The notes beneath the pieces are model-generated. The model was not told the origin of the DNA and ran no database searches. It saw only the letters and a program-made list of their open reading frames with translations. Position numbers and translations under genes: made by a program. From assembly GCA_963556495.2 (NCBI GenBank), contig OY747704.1:7991001-8055000 (forward strand): a stretch of DNA of 64,000 nt. The letters are read 5' to 3'. Shown one piece after another: positions 22,808-33,606 of the stretch (position 1 is the first letter of the stretch; every line of letters starts with the position of its first letter). This stretch comes from Valencia hispanica. Taxonomy: Eukaryota > Chordata > Actinopteri > Cyprinodontiformes > Valenciidae.

Positions 22808-23320
22808 ACTTTCCTTTTATATTTTTTATAAGTAGTCATTTGAAATTAACCATGTGTACAATGAAGTGGGCACCATGAACCGTCAAGTATATTTATGATT
22901 CAAGTCATACAGTTGGGTAATCTCTTCTGTTCTTTTTTTTACTGTATTTTTTAGCGCATATATAAAAACATAAATGGTTTTGTGCAGATTAGTTGCAGAC
23001 TTTTCATTTTTTCATAAAGCTATAGATTAGTCCAGGACATTGCTTCCGACACCAGGGATGAATGTAGTAACAACAACAGTGATGAATGGCTGCCAGTGAA
23101 CAATATAGGAGCTGAGGATGAAAAAGGAAATGTAATCACTCAGGAACAACATTTAATTTAAACTGTATACAGAAAAACAAACTCAATTTAATCAAATCGT
23201 ACACAAAGTCAATTCCAATTTGATCCTATTAAACAATGCAGTCAAGTTCAGTTTGTTAATTTGGTTGAAAAGTATTTCTATTTAAGGAAACCTAGCAGAT
23301 TACATCAAGTCACGGATTTC
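22808..23320. other. Unassigned interval
   Basis: AT-rich; nothing recognised. Confidence 0.4.
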
Positions 23321-23324
23321 CAGC

Positions 23325-23645
23325 AATCACTTCTGCAGAGACAGTGGTCAGTGGACAGTTATCTATCAGTCTAAGAAGGGTTACAAAGTCATTTCTAAGA
23401 CTCTGGGACCCAGCAGACCCACAACTGGAGAAAACATGCAGCAGTGGTGATCCTTCCCTGAAGATGCCAGTCATCCAAAATTACTCTAAGAGTGTATTGA
23501 CAATTCAACCATGAGGTCACAAAACAACCCAGAACAATATGTAAAGCACTCCTGGTCTCACTTGCTCCAGTTAAGCTCGGTGTTCAAGATTTAACAACAA
23601 GAAAGAAAGTCTGAGCAAAAACTTTACTGTCTCAACAGGCTCTAT
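23325..23645 (+). pseudogene. Tc1-like transposase remnant (third family)
   Basis: Reads GYKVISKTLGPSRPTTGENMQQ, then HPKLL..NSTMRSQNNPEQYVKHSWSHLLQ and FTTRKKSEQKL-like text, the N-terminal DNA-binding half of a Tc1 transposase, on the plus strand with several stops. No termini found. Confidence 0.6.
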
Positions 23646-23689
23646 ATATCAACTTATAAGGATACAACCAAAACAAAAAAATTAATTAT

Positions 23690-23800
23690 TCAATTTAATT
23701 CAGTTCAATTCAGTTTATTTATATAGCAGCAGTTCACAATACAAGTCATCACAAGGCACTTTACAGGAAGAGTCATTCCAATTCAATCATATGTACAAAC
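23690..23800 (-). mobile_element. L2-type LINE 3' end
   Basis: On the minus strand it reads GTAAAGTGCCTTGTGATGACTTG..GAACTGCTGCTATATAAATAAACTGAATTGAACTGAATT. That is the same tail as the L2 at 51300-51402. Confidence 0.65.
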
Positions 23801-23938
23801 AAGTAAAATACAAAATCCTCATCAAAACAAACCACAGTAATGTACTAGTGAGGACATTTCAGTGACAACTGTTCAGTGCAACGGTCCAACTAATTCCCAC
23901 AGATGTTATGTGGAGTTGTTAAGTCTTTCATGTGGGCC

Positions 23939-24139
23939 AGTGGTGTCCAAAGTCAGCCCTCAAGGGCCAGTATCCTGCATGCTTTAGTTCTTTCCCTGGT
24001 TAATCATACCTGAATCCATTAGCAGAACCTCTGCAGAACATTGGCATGCTGGAGCATTTGAAGTCAACTGTGTTGAAGCAGAGACATATCTAAAACTGGC
24101 AGGACACCGGCCTATGAGGACTGGAGCTGGACACCCATG
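23939..24139. mobile_element. Palindromic fish MITE (GTGGTGTCCAA.. family)
   Basis: The left arm AGTGGTGTCCAAAGTCAGCCCTC..GGGCCAGTATCCTGCATG is matched in inverse orientation by CAGGACACCGGCCTATGAGGACTGGAGCTGGACACCCATGG. About 200 bp, no coding. A second copy of the family is at 61641-61865. Confidence 0.7.
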
Positions 24140-24449
24140 GTTAGGGCCTTAAAAATATCATAAACTTCTCTTTGTTCCACAGTAAAATGCAAATCAGCAG
24201 TCAAATCAAACTGTATAGGTTCCATTTTGGCAATAATATTCTCTCTTTCAACAGGAGAAAAGAATGCATTTCACTGATTTAGACAGATCAATTTTGTCTG
24301 TTACAGAAGTGACAGAAATTCTCCTTTGGCTGGCCTTAATTTAAAAACACATACATACAAAAGATAAATCAAACAACTAAAAATACAATAAGTAAAATAC
24401 AACCCATATGTGTACAAAAAAACCCAAAGAGAACCAAATAAAAGCGATG
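24140..24449. other. Unassigned interval
   Basis: Nothing supported. Confidence 0.4.
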
Positions 24450-25190
24450 TAACTATGCAGATGAAGAGTTTTTGCAGAAAGAACAAATTTTTTTTATAAA
24501 TGTTTTTTTCTGTGAGTGGGAACTCTTTGGCACCTCCCAGAGAAAAGAAGATGAAAAAATGAGCACAGTAATGTCCTATGTGCAGCGTTCCTGGCCACAG
24601 AAGCATTGCACAGCTCAGACACTGGACGTTGAACAGAAACAATGATTTTGATGGCCTGGTTGATAATGAGGGATAATTTTACTTTGTGTCTCTTTGTAAT
24701 GAAACTATACCTTGTGGACATAATAGATATACAGATGGATTAAATTGGTGACCAGGTAAACCAGTTATAAAACATTTTTACTGACATGTAATGCATTTGG
24801 TTTCCTCAGCAGGTGAAGCTGATGAAGTTTTTTTTAGTAATGTGGTTCACATGCAAGGAAAAAGAGAGACACTTGTCCAGTTCAATGCCAACGTTTTTAA
24901 AGGACTCAACCTGCTCCTCTGCCTGGCCTTGGATAACCAACAGCTTAAAAATATGCTCTGATTTCTTACCCCTGCCTGTACAGGACAGTTTGTATTGGTA
25001 TGAATTAGTACTAAAGAGAGCTCTGCAAAAGCCTGGACCAAGTTGTTAACCACCTGTTTGTATCTAGTGGATGCAGAGGTGTCAGTCAAATGAACCACCA
25101 GTACTATGTCATCTGCATGTTTTACAAGCATCATTCCTTCACTGCTGCAAATAATATTGGGTATACACAGAGAAGAGGATATGTGATCAA
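24450..25190 (-). pseudogene. CR1/Rex-group LINE ORF2 fragment
   Basis: On the minus strand 25134 onward reads MLVKHADDIVLVVHLTDTSAS..NNLVQAFAELS (motif C with HADD in place of YADD/FADD). Degraded C-terminal text follows (HQFNPSVYLL.., RPSKSLFLFNVQCLSCAMLL..) and ends near the AKEFPLTEKN block at about 24500. Multiple stops. It differs from Rex1-like copies A and B. Confidence 0.65.
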
Positions 25191-25419
25191 ATACAGCCCT
25201 AAGGGAGACAAGTGTTTAAAACCACCTTATTGGATTTAAAACCATTAAAAACCCACCTGCTGTGGTCTTTCCTGTGTAAAAAAAATAATGTCCCACATCT
25301 CTACCATCACCACTCTTAAAACTTAGGAGGATCTCAGCTTTCACGAAGAGCATTTTAATAGTATCTCGTAAAGCAATACTTTTATCTACTTCATTCATAA
25401 ATGGCCCTTTCTTGTCTGA

Positions 25420-25500
25420 GTGTGTGTTATGTGTTGCCTGTGATGGACTGGTGAGCTGTGCAGGGTGTGCCCTGCTTTTTGGTCGACGTCCGGTGGACAT
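25420..25500 (+). mobile_element. SINE-like fragment
   Basis: TGCCTGTGATGGACTGGTGAGCTGTGCAGGGTGTGCCCTGC is the conserved core of a widespread fish SINE/repeat (GTGATGGACTGGCGACCTGTCCAGGGTG-like). Ends are not defined. Confidence 0.5.
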
Positions 25501-27075
25501 ACACAACCCTGCTGGCTTTTTATCTCATAGCAACAGTGATAAAAAAGAAGGAAGAGGATAAAACATGATCATCTGGTGAACAGACCTAGCAAGACGCTTC
25601 GATTTTGGGGAATACAGTCAGAAGTAAGAGTTTTGTACAGGTAGTACTTTTGAACAAAAGGACTATGCTTTTTTCAGACTTCAGTAAATTTTAAGTTTCC
25701 TAAATCTTTCTTTTGAGCACATTTCTTGTAAGGCAGTGGCCCCACAGCAAAAACTTGAGAAAACATGCCACACTTGTGTGACTAGTGGTAGTGACACTAG
25801 TGGTAACACAAACTGTAGCATTCTTGCTACACTTACTCTATGCTCCTCCAACGGTTAGCTTCAGGCAACCGGAAGAGTTGGGGTCTGTTCCTTAGCAACT
25901 GAAAGTGATCTTAGTGAAGTTTGTTGATCTGATAAATAAGGTTATTTTTCCCACGCAGCAGATTGTTTAATTTTCATTTGGAATAAATAAAGTGTTTTTT
26001 AGTTGAACTGAATTCAATTGAATTGTCTTAGTTAATAAATCATCATAAAATTCTGCATGGGATCTCAATATCTCCTTACTGTTACTTATATTGTGACACC
26101 AATATTCCCATGCCCTTTTAAAAGCTCATGGCTATTTAGGGGTTGTATATTTTAACTCATTGTTCATCCACACTGTGTGTATGTTTAAGATGAAGTACAG
26201 GGAGGCATTATTTTAATATGTGCAAGGCCACTCACATTGTCCACATTGTTAAACTAGTAAAAAAGGAAAAGTTAAGTTGTCTACCTCCTCCTGGTGAAGA
26301 AGTTCAGGATCCAGCCTGATCCATTTCAGAAAATAATTGTCAAAAGTTTTGACAAACAAAATAAAGTCCATTTATGAAATTTTTATTCGCTAAAGGGACG
26401 AAAAGAAAATCAGTGCTTACTTTGGTATTGATCCAGACACTTTAAAAGTTATGATGCAAAAAAAAGAAGTAAAGATATTACTGACCTGCTGCACCTTCTG
26501 TCCCATCCTCCCCTGTGCATTTGTTCTGAACAGATGACACTGGATCTTTTCTAAAAGACAAACCACTGTAGAAATGCAGGCCCATTTCCCTGAAACATTA
26601 GGGTGTCCAGACTCTGAGTAAAGTTCACATCTTCATGCCTTCTGGGAAGAAAAGCAGGATGGTGACTATTTGAACAAATTTGACTGTTTCATGGTACCCT
26701 GTCTACCAGAGAGGGATTGTTGAGGATTTGTTGACATTTCCCAGACGCTTGGTGCTGTGTGTTCTGTATGTGTCTCTAATAAGATTGACACTCAGACAAA
26801 GCCAGGCTGAAAGCCATGCTCTTTGGAAATTAAATTTATTTGCCTCTGTTAACTCATGCTTGCCTGCACTGCTTATTCTTTTTACGTAAACACTCAAGTG
26901 TTATTAAAAGCTGCACCAAGCAATAAAGCACACAGTTCATACTGTATATATGGCACGGACCACATCTTCAGAAACAAAGCTTTACAGATAGTTACTCCTC
27001 TCCGCAAGAGGCTAAGATTGACCATTCTCACTGTGTGTATGTGTGTGTGTGTGTGTGAAGTACTTGACAGCCACC
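25501..27075. other. Unassigned interval
   Basis: About 1.6 kb of AT-rich DNA with no supported gene. A short TG run (about 27035-27057) lies near the right edge. GTGACTAGTGGTAGTGACACTAGTGGTAAC near 25785 is a small local duplication. Confidence 0.4.
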
Positions 27076-27118
27076 GATTATGCAAGTTGTCCCACTTAAA
27101 AAGATGAGAGAGGTGCAA
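27076..27118. mobile_element. Tc1-type terminal fragment
   Basis: GCAAGTTGTCCCACTTAAAAAGATGAGAGAGGTGCAATT matches the sub-terminal sequence of the Tc1 family at 8275-8903. Only this scrap remains. Confidence 0.55.
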
Positions 27119-27715
27119 TTATTTTCTTCATTTATTTATCTATTCATTTTTCTCACTGACATTACTATTGCTATTACTATTATAATTATCATTGTTTTTT
27201 TGATGATCTGTTGTAAATGGGGAACGGGGTCAGGGGGAAATGAGGGGGGAAACAAGGTGGTGCTGTTAATAATGTAATATTCATACATGATGATGTGTGA
27301 GCACAACCTGAATAAAAATAAAAACTAAAGTCAATGGAGCGATAAAAGTTTATTTTCTGATCCGCTTTGCCTTACGCTCTAAATCAGACATATGCTGTAC
27401 ATCAATTTAAATAACTAATTATGTGCGTTTTGAGTGTGTTTTTCATGCGATTTGTGATTTTTTAAATTAATTAATTAATTAAAATGCTCTAATACTTAAT
27501 TAGCTCAGCTCCTATTAGGATGTTCTCACTGGAGGACCTTTTGAGGGGTGACCAATCTTCCTTTCCAGGGAAGGACTGATCGGTGGCTATGAGTCACTGG
27601 ATGCTGGCGGAGGCTGACTTCATGGCAACAGACAACACCTAGTATGGATGTAATACCCTCTGAAGTGTACTGGAAGATGCTACATAATTTCTTCCTTCTT
27701 CTGTGTTTTATTTAG
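27119..27715. other. Unassigned interval
   Basis: AT-rich, with TTAATTAATTAATT at about 27467. No gene recognised. Confidence 0.4.
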
Positions 27716-27759
27716 AGCATCCCAACAGATGATGAGACCTATGAATGGCCGCCTCTGGG
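27716..27759 (+). CDS. Possible 44-nt internal exon of an unknown gene
   Basis: The stretch is bounded by a pyrimidine-rich acceptor (CTTCTGTGTTTTATTTAG) and a consensus donor (GGG|GTGAGT). It is open in one frame, reading SIPTDDETYEWPPLG. I recognise no protein and no neighbouring exons, so chance is a real alternative. It lies just left of hAT and Harbinger sequence. Confidence 0.2.
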
Positions 27760-27810
27760 GTGAGTGGCTGTTGAGATGACATTTTGCCCACCAGAAAATG
27801 CCGTAAGAAG

Positions 27811-28034
27811 TAGGGCTGCAACAACGAATCAATAAAATTTGATGATAACATGGCAACGAATTTTGTCATCTTTAGTTGTGTAGCGTGATTACGACGCTAG
27901 TCGAGTCGTGGTCGCCAGTCGAGCAACCTTTATTTAACAGTCAACATGCGCAAATTGCCAAATAGGCTTTAGGCTGCAGCGGAGCAGCGCATGGCAGACA
28001 CACATGAAACATGGCAGAAGCAGGTAGACGTAAT
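27811..28034. mobile_element. hAT-like fragment (TAGGGCTGCAACAACGAATC)
   Basis: TAGGGCTGCAACAACGAATCAATAAAATTTG and the CGAGTCGTGGTCGCCAGTCGAGCAAC region are typical of hAT elements ending in (C)AGGGCTGCAAC. The Harbinger left end at 28035 follows directly. Confidence 0.5.
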
Positions 28035-28212
28035 GGCACGTTCACACCGGTCAGCGCGTCAAATTGCTCAAACGGACGAAAGTTGACGCTTTAAATTAAA
28101 ACCCAGCTGCTTGCACACTTTGTAGTCTGCGTCGGCGCCTCGGGGCATCAGCGCATCACGTCATTACGTCAGCGTGTGGGCGTGGATTTGTCTGTTGCTA
28201 GTTGTTCCCAAT

Positions 28213-29963
28213 ATGGCGGATCATGTCGAGAGAGTGGCTTGCGTTTATTTAATTAATGAAGCCACACAAGCCAGACAACGTCGTCGTTTGCGATGTGTGT
28301 GGGTACACCCCATTCTTCAGAGGCGTTCGGACTTCGGAGAGTTTCACCATTTGCTCCAGGAGTTGCGTATGGATGAGGTTCGGTTTCAGCGCTATTTTCG
28401 TCTGTCCCGCGCCCATTTTGATGACCTCCTGACCCACATCAGTGCTCGCATCACCTACCAGGACACCAACTACAGGCGGTCTATTCCTGCTGAAGAGCGC
28501 CTGTCCATCTGTCTTCGGTTAGTGGGTACATTGTGATTCTGGAAATGGTTTTTTTTGCTAACCTACTTAAGCCCAGACATAATATGTTCAAGCCACATGT
28601 AGGTACAATGTATGATCGGTCTTTATTCTATTTGTTCTTTTGAATTATTGACATAACAGCAATTTCACTAATGAGCAATTTGTATAAATGTTTAATATGA
28701 TGCTCATGTGCTTATACTATGCATATTAAAAAGTTACTGTAAAACCACACTGTCCACTTACCAAATATGCCTTTTTTTACATTTGGTACCAGTTTTTTTT
28801 CCCCCACACATAAAACAGTAAGATTAAAATGGTACACACAGGCAAATAAACAAATTTATTTTCCTATATTAACGTGCAGCCAAATAAAAGCCACAGGTAA
28901 CAACATAGGTGAATGTATATTTAGTAAACAGATAACCTCACCCCACTGTAATTTCTCATCTCCTGCCCAATATATACTCACACAGCATTTATCTTATATA
29001 TAAGTAATATACATTACAGTAGATAATAGTAGATTTAATAACTAATCTGGCCCACAAATAATCTATTCACTATCGGTTTCTCTTTTATGCAGGTTTCTTG
29101 CCACTGGGGACTCCTACAGGACCATAGCCAGCAGCTTTCGAGTGGGCATTTCCACTGTCTCCACCATCATCCCTGATGTGGTGACAGCCATCTGGGATGG
29201 TTTAGTGGAGGAATTCATGGCTGTGCCAGGAGAAGAGGAGTGGAGGTCCATTGCGGAGGACTTCAAGGAACGGTGGAACTTCCCTCTGTGCTGTGGTGCT
29301 ATAGACGGGAAGCACGTCAACTTAAAGGAACCCCCCAACTCTGGTTCTCTTTTTTTTAATTACAAGGGGCACCATTCCATCGTGCTCCTTGCTGTGGTAG
29401 ATGCCTGTTACAGGTTCAGGGTGATAGATGTTGGGGGGTATGCCAGAACTAGTGATGGAGGGATCTTGGCCAACTCCACCTTTGGTCAGGCTCTGCGTGA
29501 CGGCACACTTGGTCTGCCTCCAGACCAGCACATGCCCGGAGTTGCACACCGAAGACCCCAGCCCCATGTGTTTGTGGCAGATGAGGCCTTTCCGCTGCAC
29601 AGGCATTTGATGCGCCCCTTTCCTGGACGTGGCGGCCTAACCCCTCAGCAGCGTGTCTTTAACTACCGGCTCTCCCCGGCCCGGCTGGTGGTGGAAGATG
29701 CATTCGGGATCTGGTCTGCACAGTGGAAAATGTTTCACCGCACACTGGAAGTCAACCCCGAAGTTGTAGAGAAGTGTGTGAAGGCGACGTGTGTTCTCCA
29801 CAACTTCATGAGGGTTTCTGGAGATGGCCAGGTACCTGCAGTGAGGGGAGCTGCTCGCTACTCATGGAGAAAGACCACTTCCAGCTGTGGGGCGAATCGG
29901 AGCCAACAACGCAACCAGAGAGGCAGTGGAGACCAGAGAAGTTTTCATGTCCCACTTCAGTGA
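28213..29963 (+). CDS. Harbinger DDE transposase, two exons
   Basis: Exon 1 is 28213-28517 and exon 2 is 29093-29963. The intron has GTTAGT/TGCAG ends, and the split codon CG|G joins ..LSICLR to FLATGDSYRTIA. The spliced frame is 391 aa. Exon 1 gives an arginine-rich N-terminus and the helical region before the catalytic core. Exon 2 carries the DDE core: CCGAIDGKHVNL (first D), VFVADEAFPL (second D) and LVVEDAFGIW (E), as in HARBI1/DDE_Tnp_4 proteins that cut and paste at 3-bp targets. After about 29880 the frame appears shifted: the reading used ends FHVPLQ, whereas the +1 frame gives the family-like end ANNATREAVETREVF..EEWAVPWQ up to TAG 29995. The annotated C-terminus is therefore probably mutant. 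The ATG at 28213 was preferred over upstream in-frame sequence because it follows the 5' UTR and fits family length. Confidence 0.85.
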
Positions 29964-30768
29964 GGAGTGGGCAGTGCCATGGCAACCGGCAGAATAGTCA
30001 TGTCCATACAGGACTGACCCAAAACGGCTCTTTTAAGAGCCACCCAATAAAAAAATTAAGAGCAAAACTTTCTGAAAATTTCCACATCTATATTTACTAT
30101 ATTATATTATATTTTTGTAATTTGTTTTTCTCTATACATTCATATATACATTCACAAATCCCTTTTATTTATGGATTATTGTTTGTTCTGTACCTATATA
30201 CTTTTGACCTGTTCACCTGTACCTCTCGTTTCCAGGTAATGGCTGACAGACTGCTCTGCTTTCTCCCACAAACTCGTCTATGGATATGGTGAAATCAATC
30301 AAATAAACTCTCAAATAGTTCTTGCTTTTGTACTTCTGTGATATTTTATATAGTCAATAAAAAGGTTTATTTCATTAAGGTAATTATTATCTGTTATTAA
30401 AAATAATATTTTCACCCAAATGGCATTACATAGGACAGTATCATTAAATTAAGGAAAGTAGCTGACCAAAATGTTATATATAAAAATATTTAATATAAAA
30501 AGAATACATACAACATATATACATATAATAAACAAACAATAAAATAAAGAACAGGAAGAGAAAGGACCTTGTAGGGAGGAAGTGCGGTGGAAGACAAGAG
30601 GGACACAGAAAGGAGTCTCCTTCCTCCCCTGAAAAAGGTGTCAGCTCGATCAGTAAAACTACTGAGTATTGTCCAAATGGGTCAAATTGAGTGTTACATT
30701 AATTCTTTCAAAAATAATTTTATGGATTTCAAATTTCAAGATGTCTCTTTCTAGAGGTGACACCCTTT
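29964..30768. other. Harbinger interior between the two genes
   Basis: AT-rich intergenic part where both convergent genes end. Plus-strand AATAAA-type signals occur at about 30048, 30303 and 30356; minus-strand TTTATT at about 30368 could serve the accessory gene. The displaced BESS continuation lies at 30768-30660. Confidence 0.5.
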
Positions 30769-32085
30769 TCAGGAGAGGATGGAGAGAGAGAGAAGGAAGT
30801 GCAAGTCATCATCAATGTTTTGAGGAGCATGAGCTGGTTCAGGCCAGGCCTTGAGGGCATCAAGCAGCTTTTGCTGAAAGTCGGATGGCTCAGACGAGTC
30901 CTGCTGCCTCCGCCTCTGTTTTCTTGGTGGGCCTTTGAAAAAACACAGTAGAAAAATATGTTTAGAATGCTTACAACTATGTTGAACAAATGTACAAACT
31001 AGATAAAATTATAAGCAACATTTTAAGTATGTATGAAAGGCTGAATGTCTAGAATTTCAGGGTACACACAGACATTTCAGAAAGTAAAAATAGTAATTCG
31101 GCAAGTGTCTGGGAACCCAAAGAGACAGATTGACATCTTTGAATAAAACCTACATTCCCGACCTTTCCAAACAGCACTACACACCTGCAGGTGCTGGATC
31201 AGAGGAAGGGCCAGGCTGGTCAGAAGAAGAAGAAGCAGCAGCAGCAGCAGAGGAAGGGCCAGGCTGGTCAGATGCAGAAAAGGAAGGGCAAGGGGACTCT
31301 GCTTCAGCGATGTCACCTGCCTCCGTGTTAGCTGGATCTGTCATGACAGAAAGGAATATTATTGACCCTCCTGTTTATTATGCTTTATACCAAGATCACA
31401 AATACTACTTCTACTGCTAGCACTAATAATAAACAGCAAAACTTTGTAGTAGCAAAATTATGTAGTTTTCAGCTTTACAATAATTATTTTCCTTTTTTTG
31501 AGCACGTTTGTGTGTGTGTGTGCCACTATGTCTGAGTTTTCTGCTCAAAATCACCAACCTTCTGCCTCTAACCGCCCTGCTGCTTCTTTTTCTGGCTCCT
31601 CTGGGTGGTCGTACCCCTCCGCCTGCTCCTCCTCGACCCCCATGTTGCTCGATGTTTCGTGGGGGGCGAGGAAGGGTTCGAGGAAGGACAGGACAGAGAG
31701 GTACTTCCATTTCTGCACTTTCTCTCCTTCTGCTCCGCTCTTCCTTCTCTCTTTCTCCTTTCTGCTCTGCCTGACATATGTGTCCCTCAACGTCTTCCAC
31801 CGTTTTTTGAAGATTTCGTCTAAATACACAATGGGAAACTGGTAATGCGTATTTAGTACAGTAGTTGCCCTAACCGGGTTTGGCTAGCGTTAGCGTTAGC
31901 TAACATAACCAGAAAGTTAAAAGAAAAAATACTTCTTCTATATTTAACTGCTTACCTGGCACTCCAATATCCTCCGATATCTTCCTCCAAATAAGATCCA
32001 ATCTCTTCCTGTATTTGTAAAAAGACAAAGACGGGTCATACAATTCACGGACATTACACACAGCGATGATTAGTTTATCCTCCAT
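30769..32085 (-). CDS. Harbinger accessory MADF-BESS (Myb/SANT-like) protein, four exons
   Basis: Exons are 32085-31956, 31819-31559, 31337-31185 and 30932-30769. All junctions have GT/AG ends and the frame stays open for 235 aa. Residues about 1-85 form a MADF domain (MEDKLIIAVCNVRELYDPS.., RKRLDLIWRKISEDIG, then FKKRWKTLRDTYVRQ and WKYLSVLSFLEPFL). The middle is acidic and low-complexity with two SDQPGPSS repeats and Ala/Ser runs. Exon 4 is basic (RKQRRRQQ) and starts a BESS motif (DDDLHFLLSL). The frame then stops at 30769. In an adjacent frame the typical BESS remainder (KRVSPLERDILKFEIHK..) continues, so a one-unit CT change at about 30782-30795 seems to have truncated it. In Harbinger the protein assists nuclear import and DNA binding of the transposase. 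A start 27 nt upstream (32112) is possible. Confidence 0.8.
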
Positions 32086-32182
32086 CTTGAATAAAAAAAC
32101 TTGCCGATCCACCCATGGAAGGAGTAACTACGTCAGTACAACAAGTCGCTCTGATTGGTTGACGCCCCGCGTTTGCTGCCCA

Positions 32183-32448
32183 ACGGAAGTTACGCTGTAA
32201 CTATGGTTCTGTGAGTTCCCGGATGACTGCAAGTGGCAGTAAACAGAGTGGATGAAACTCCTCGCGCTCCGCGCAGGTTGAGTTTTAATGTAAACAAAGT
32301 CACGCACGTGACACGTAGTCTATAAATTGCATGCCAGCAGCTGCGCTCGGTCTCCCGGGATCTTCTTGTCTGAGAAGTTCCGAGTGACTCCCCTGACTGG
32401 CAGTCATCCGGGAACTCACAGAACCATAGTTACAGCGTAACTTCCGTT
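32183..32448. repeat. DIRS terminal inverted repeat and internal complementary region
   Basis: 32183-32231 and 32400-32448 are perfect 49-bp reverse complements (outer half AACGGAAGTTACGCTGTAAC). Each is followed by a near-identical direct segment, GGCAGTAAACAGAGTGGATGA (about 32235 and 32475). A terminal repeat with an adjacent complementary copy is the arrangement expected at the 3' end of DIRS elements, whose circular intermediates pair through it. Confidence 0.75.
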
Positions 32449-33606
32449 CTGTTTCGTTCCCTTCTGACTGCCTGTGGCAGTAAACAGAGTGGATGACTTC
32501 TACCAGCAGTGTCACGAGGAACGGAATACTCACCCACAGCACAGGGGGTAGCCGCCAGAGGCAGCACCGCCGAAGCGAGTTTGGACCCATGCCCAACATT
32601 GAGGCGGTAGAAGCGTGCAAACGTGCATGGAGTGGCCCAGGACGCCGCCACGCAGACGTCCGCCAGTGGGACGCCCCTCATTGCCACCCAGGATGTAGTC
32701 ACACTCCGCGTAGAAGGGCACACAACCCCAGGAGGAGCCACTGCCCCCAGCGCTGCATATGACATCGCAATGGCCTCAACGACCCAATTCGACAGTCTCT
32801 GCTTCACCATGACAGACAAACAGCTGGTCCGAACGCCGAACCGTGTTTGTAGCCACAATGTAAAGCTGCAGTGCCCGGACCGGGCACAGCAAATTTGCCT
32901 GTCTCTGTTCCTCGGACTGGAACGGGGGAGGGCAATACGCCCCCAGCTTGATTGCCGCACTAACATAGCCTGGGGGCAAAACCTTGGGGAGAAAGGCGAT
33001 GTTGAGCCACAGCGTCACCCCAGAACCATCTGCCTTCCACCGCAGGCAGGCTGGACTGATGGCCAGTGCGTGAAGCTCACTGACACGCTTAGCCGTTGTC
33101 ACCGCCAACAGAAAGGCCGTCTTTAACGACACAACCTTCAGTGGTGCCGCCGCCATCGGCTCGAAGGGCGGCCCGCCCAGGGCCTGCAGGACCAGGGGAA
33201 GGTCCCATGCTGGCGTCGGCCTGCGCAAGGGAGGACGCAGTCTCCTGACACCGCGTAGACACTGCGTTACCCAGTAGTGTGCCCCGACTCGCCTGCCATC
33301 AGTGGGAAGATGATTGGCTGATATAGCCGCAAGGTGCACTTTAAGGGTCGAAGCGGCTCGGCCGGTGTCAAACAGACACCGGAGGTACCTCAGAATCTCA
33401 TGCAGGGAACAAGAACTAGGGTCTACGTGCCTGCCAGCGCACCACGCTGAGAATCGCCGCCAACAACGAGCATAGGTGTACCTCGTCAACGGAGCCCTGG
33501 CGCTATCTAGCAGTTGCCGAATGGAGGGCTCTAAGCCGATAGGGGGCCGCCTGCCCCCTTCAACGGCCACACGGTGAGCAGAAGATGGCCCGGAGAAGGA
33601 TGCCAA
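32430..33606 (-). pseudogene. DIRS tyrosine recombinase, frameshifted
   Basis: The N-terminal SAM-like part reads LTRYTYARCWRRFSAWCAG..STLKVHLAAISANH (33606-33300). The catalytic half has AVTTAKRVSELHAL (first Arg). After a frameshift near 32800-32830 it continues with QRLSNWVVEAIAMSYAA.., PSTRSVTTSW (second Arg, with Pro where the family usually has His) and FARFYRLNV (catalytic Tyr). The break and the His change would inactivate it. Confidence 0.8.

Larger units (their letters stand above)
28035..32182. mobile_element. Harbinger (PIF/Harbinger) transposon, right end truncated
   Basis: The left terminus is GGCACGTTCACACCGGTCAG followed by GCGTCAA. The element carries two convergent genes: a DDE transposase (+) and a MADF-BESS protein (-), the usual Harbinger pair. 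On the right a matching sub-terminal GCGTCAA (as TTGACGC at 32159) is present, but the outermost terminus is missing. DIRS sequence begins at 32183. Confidence 0.8.

Noticed and set aside
31130..31845. Plus-strand frames of 88-115 aa, one with Glu/Ala runs
   Set aside because: Antisense to exons 2 and 3 of the MADF-BESS gene, whose splice phases and domain are consistent on the minus strand.
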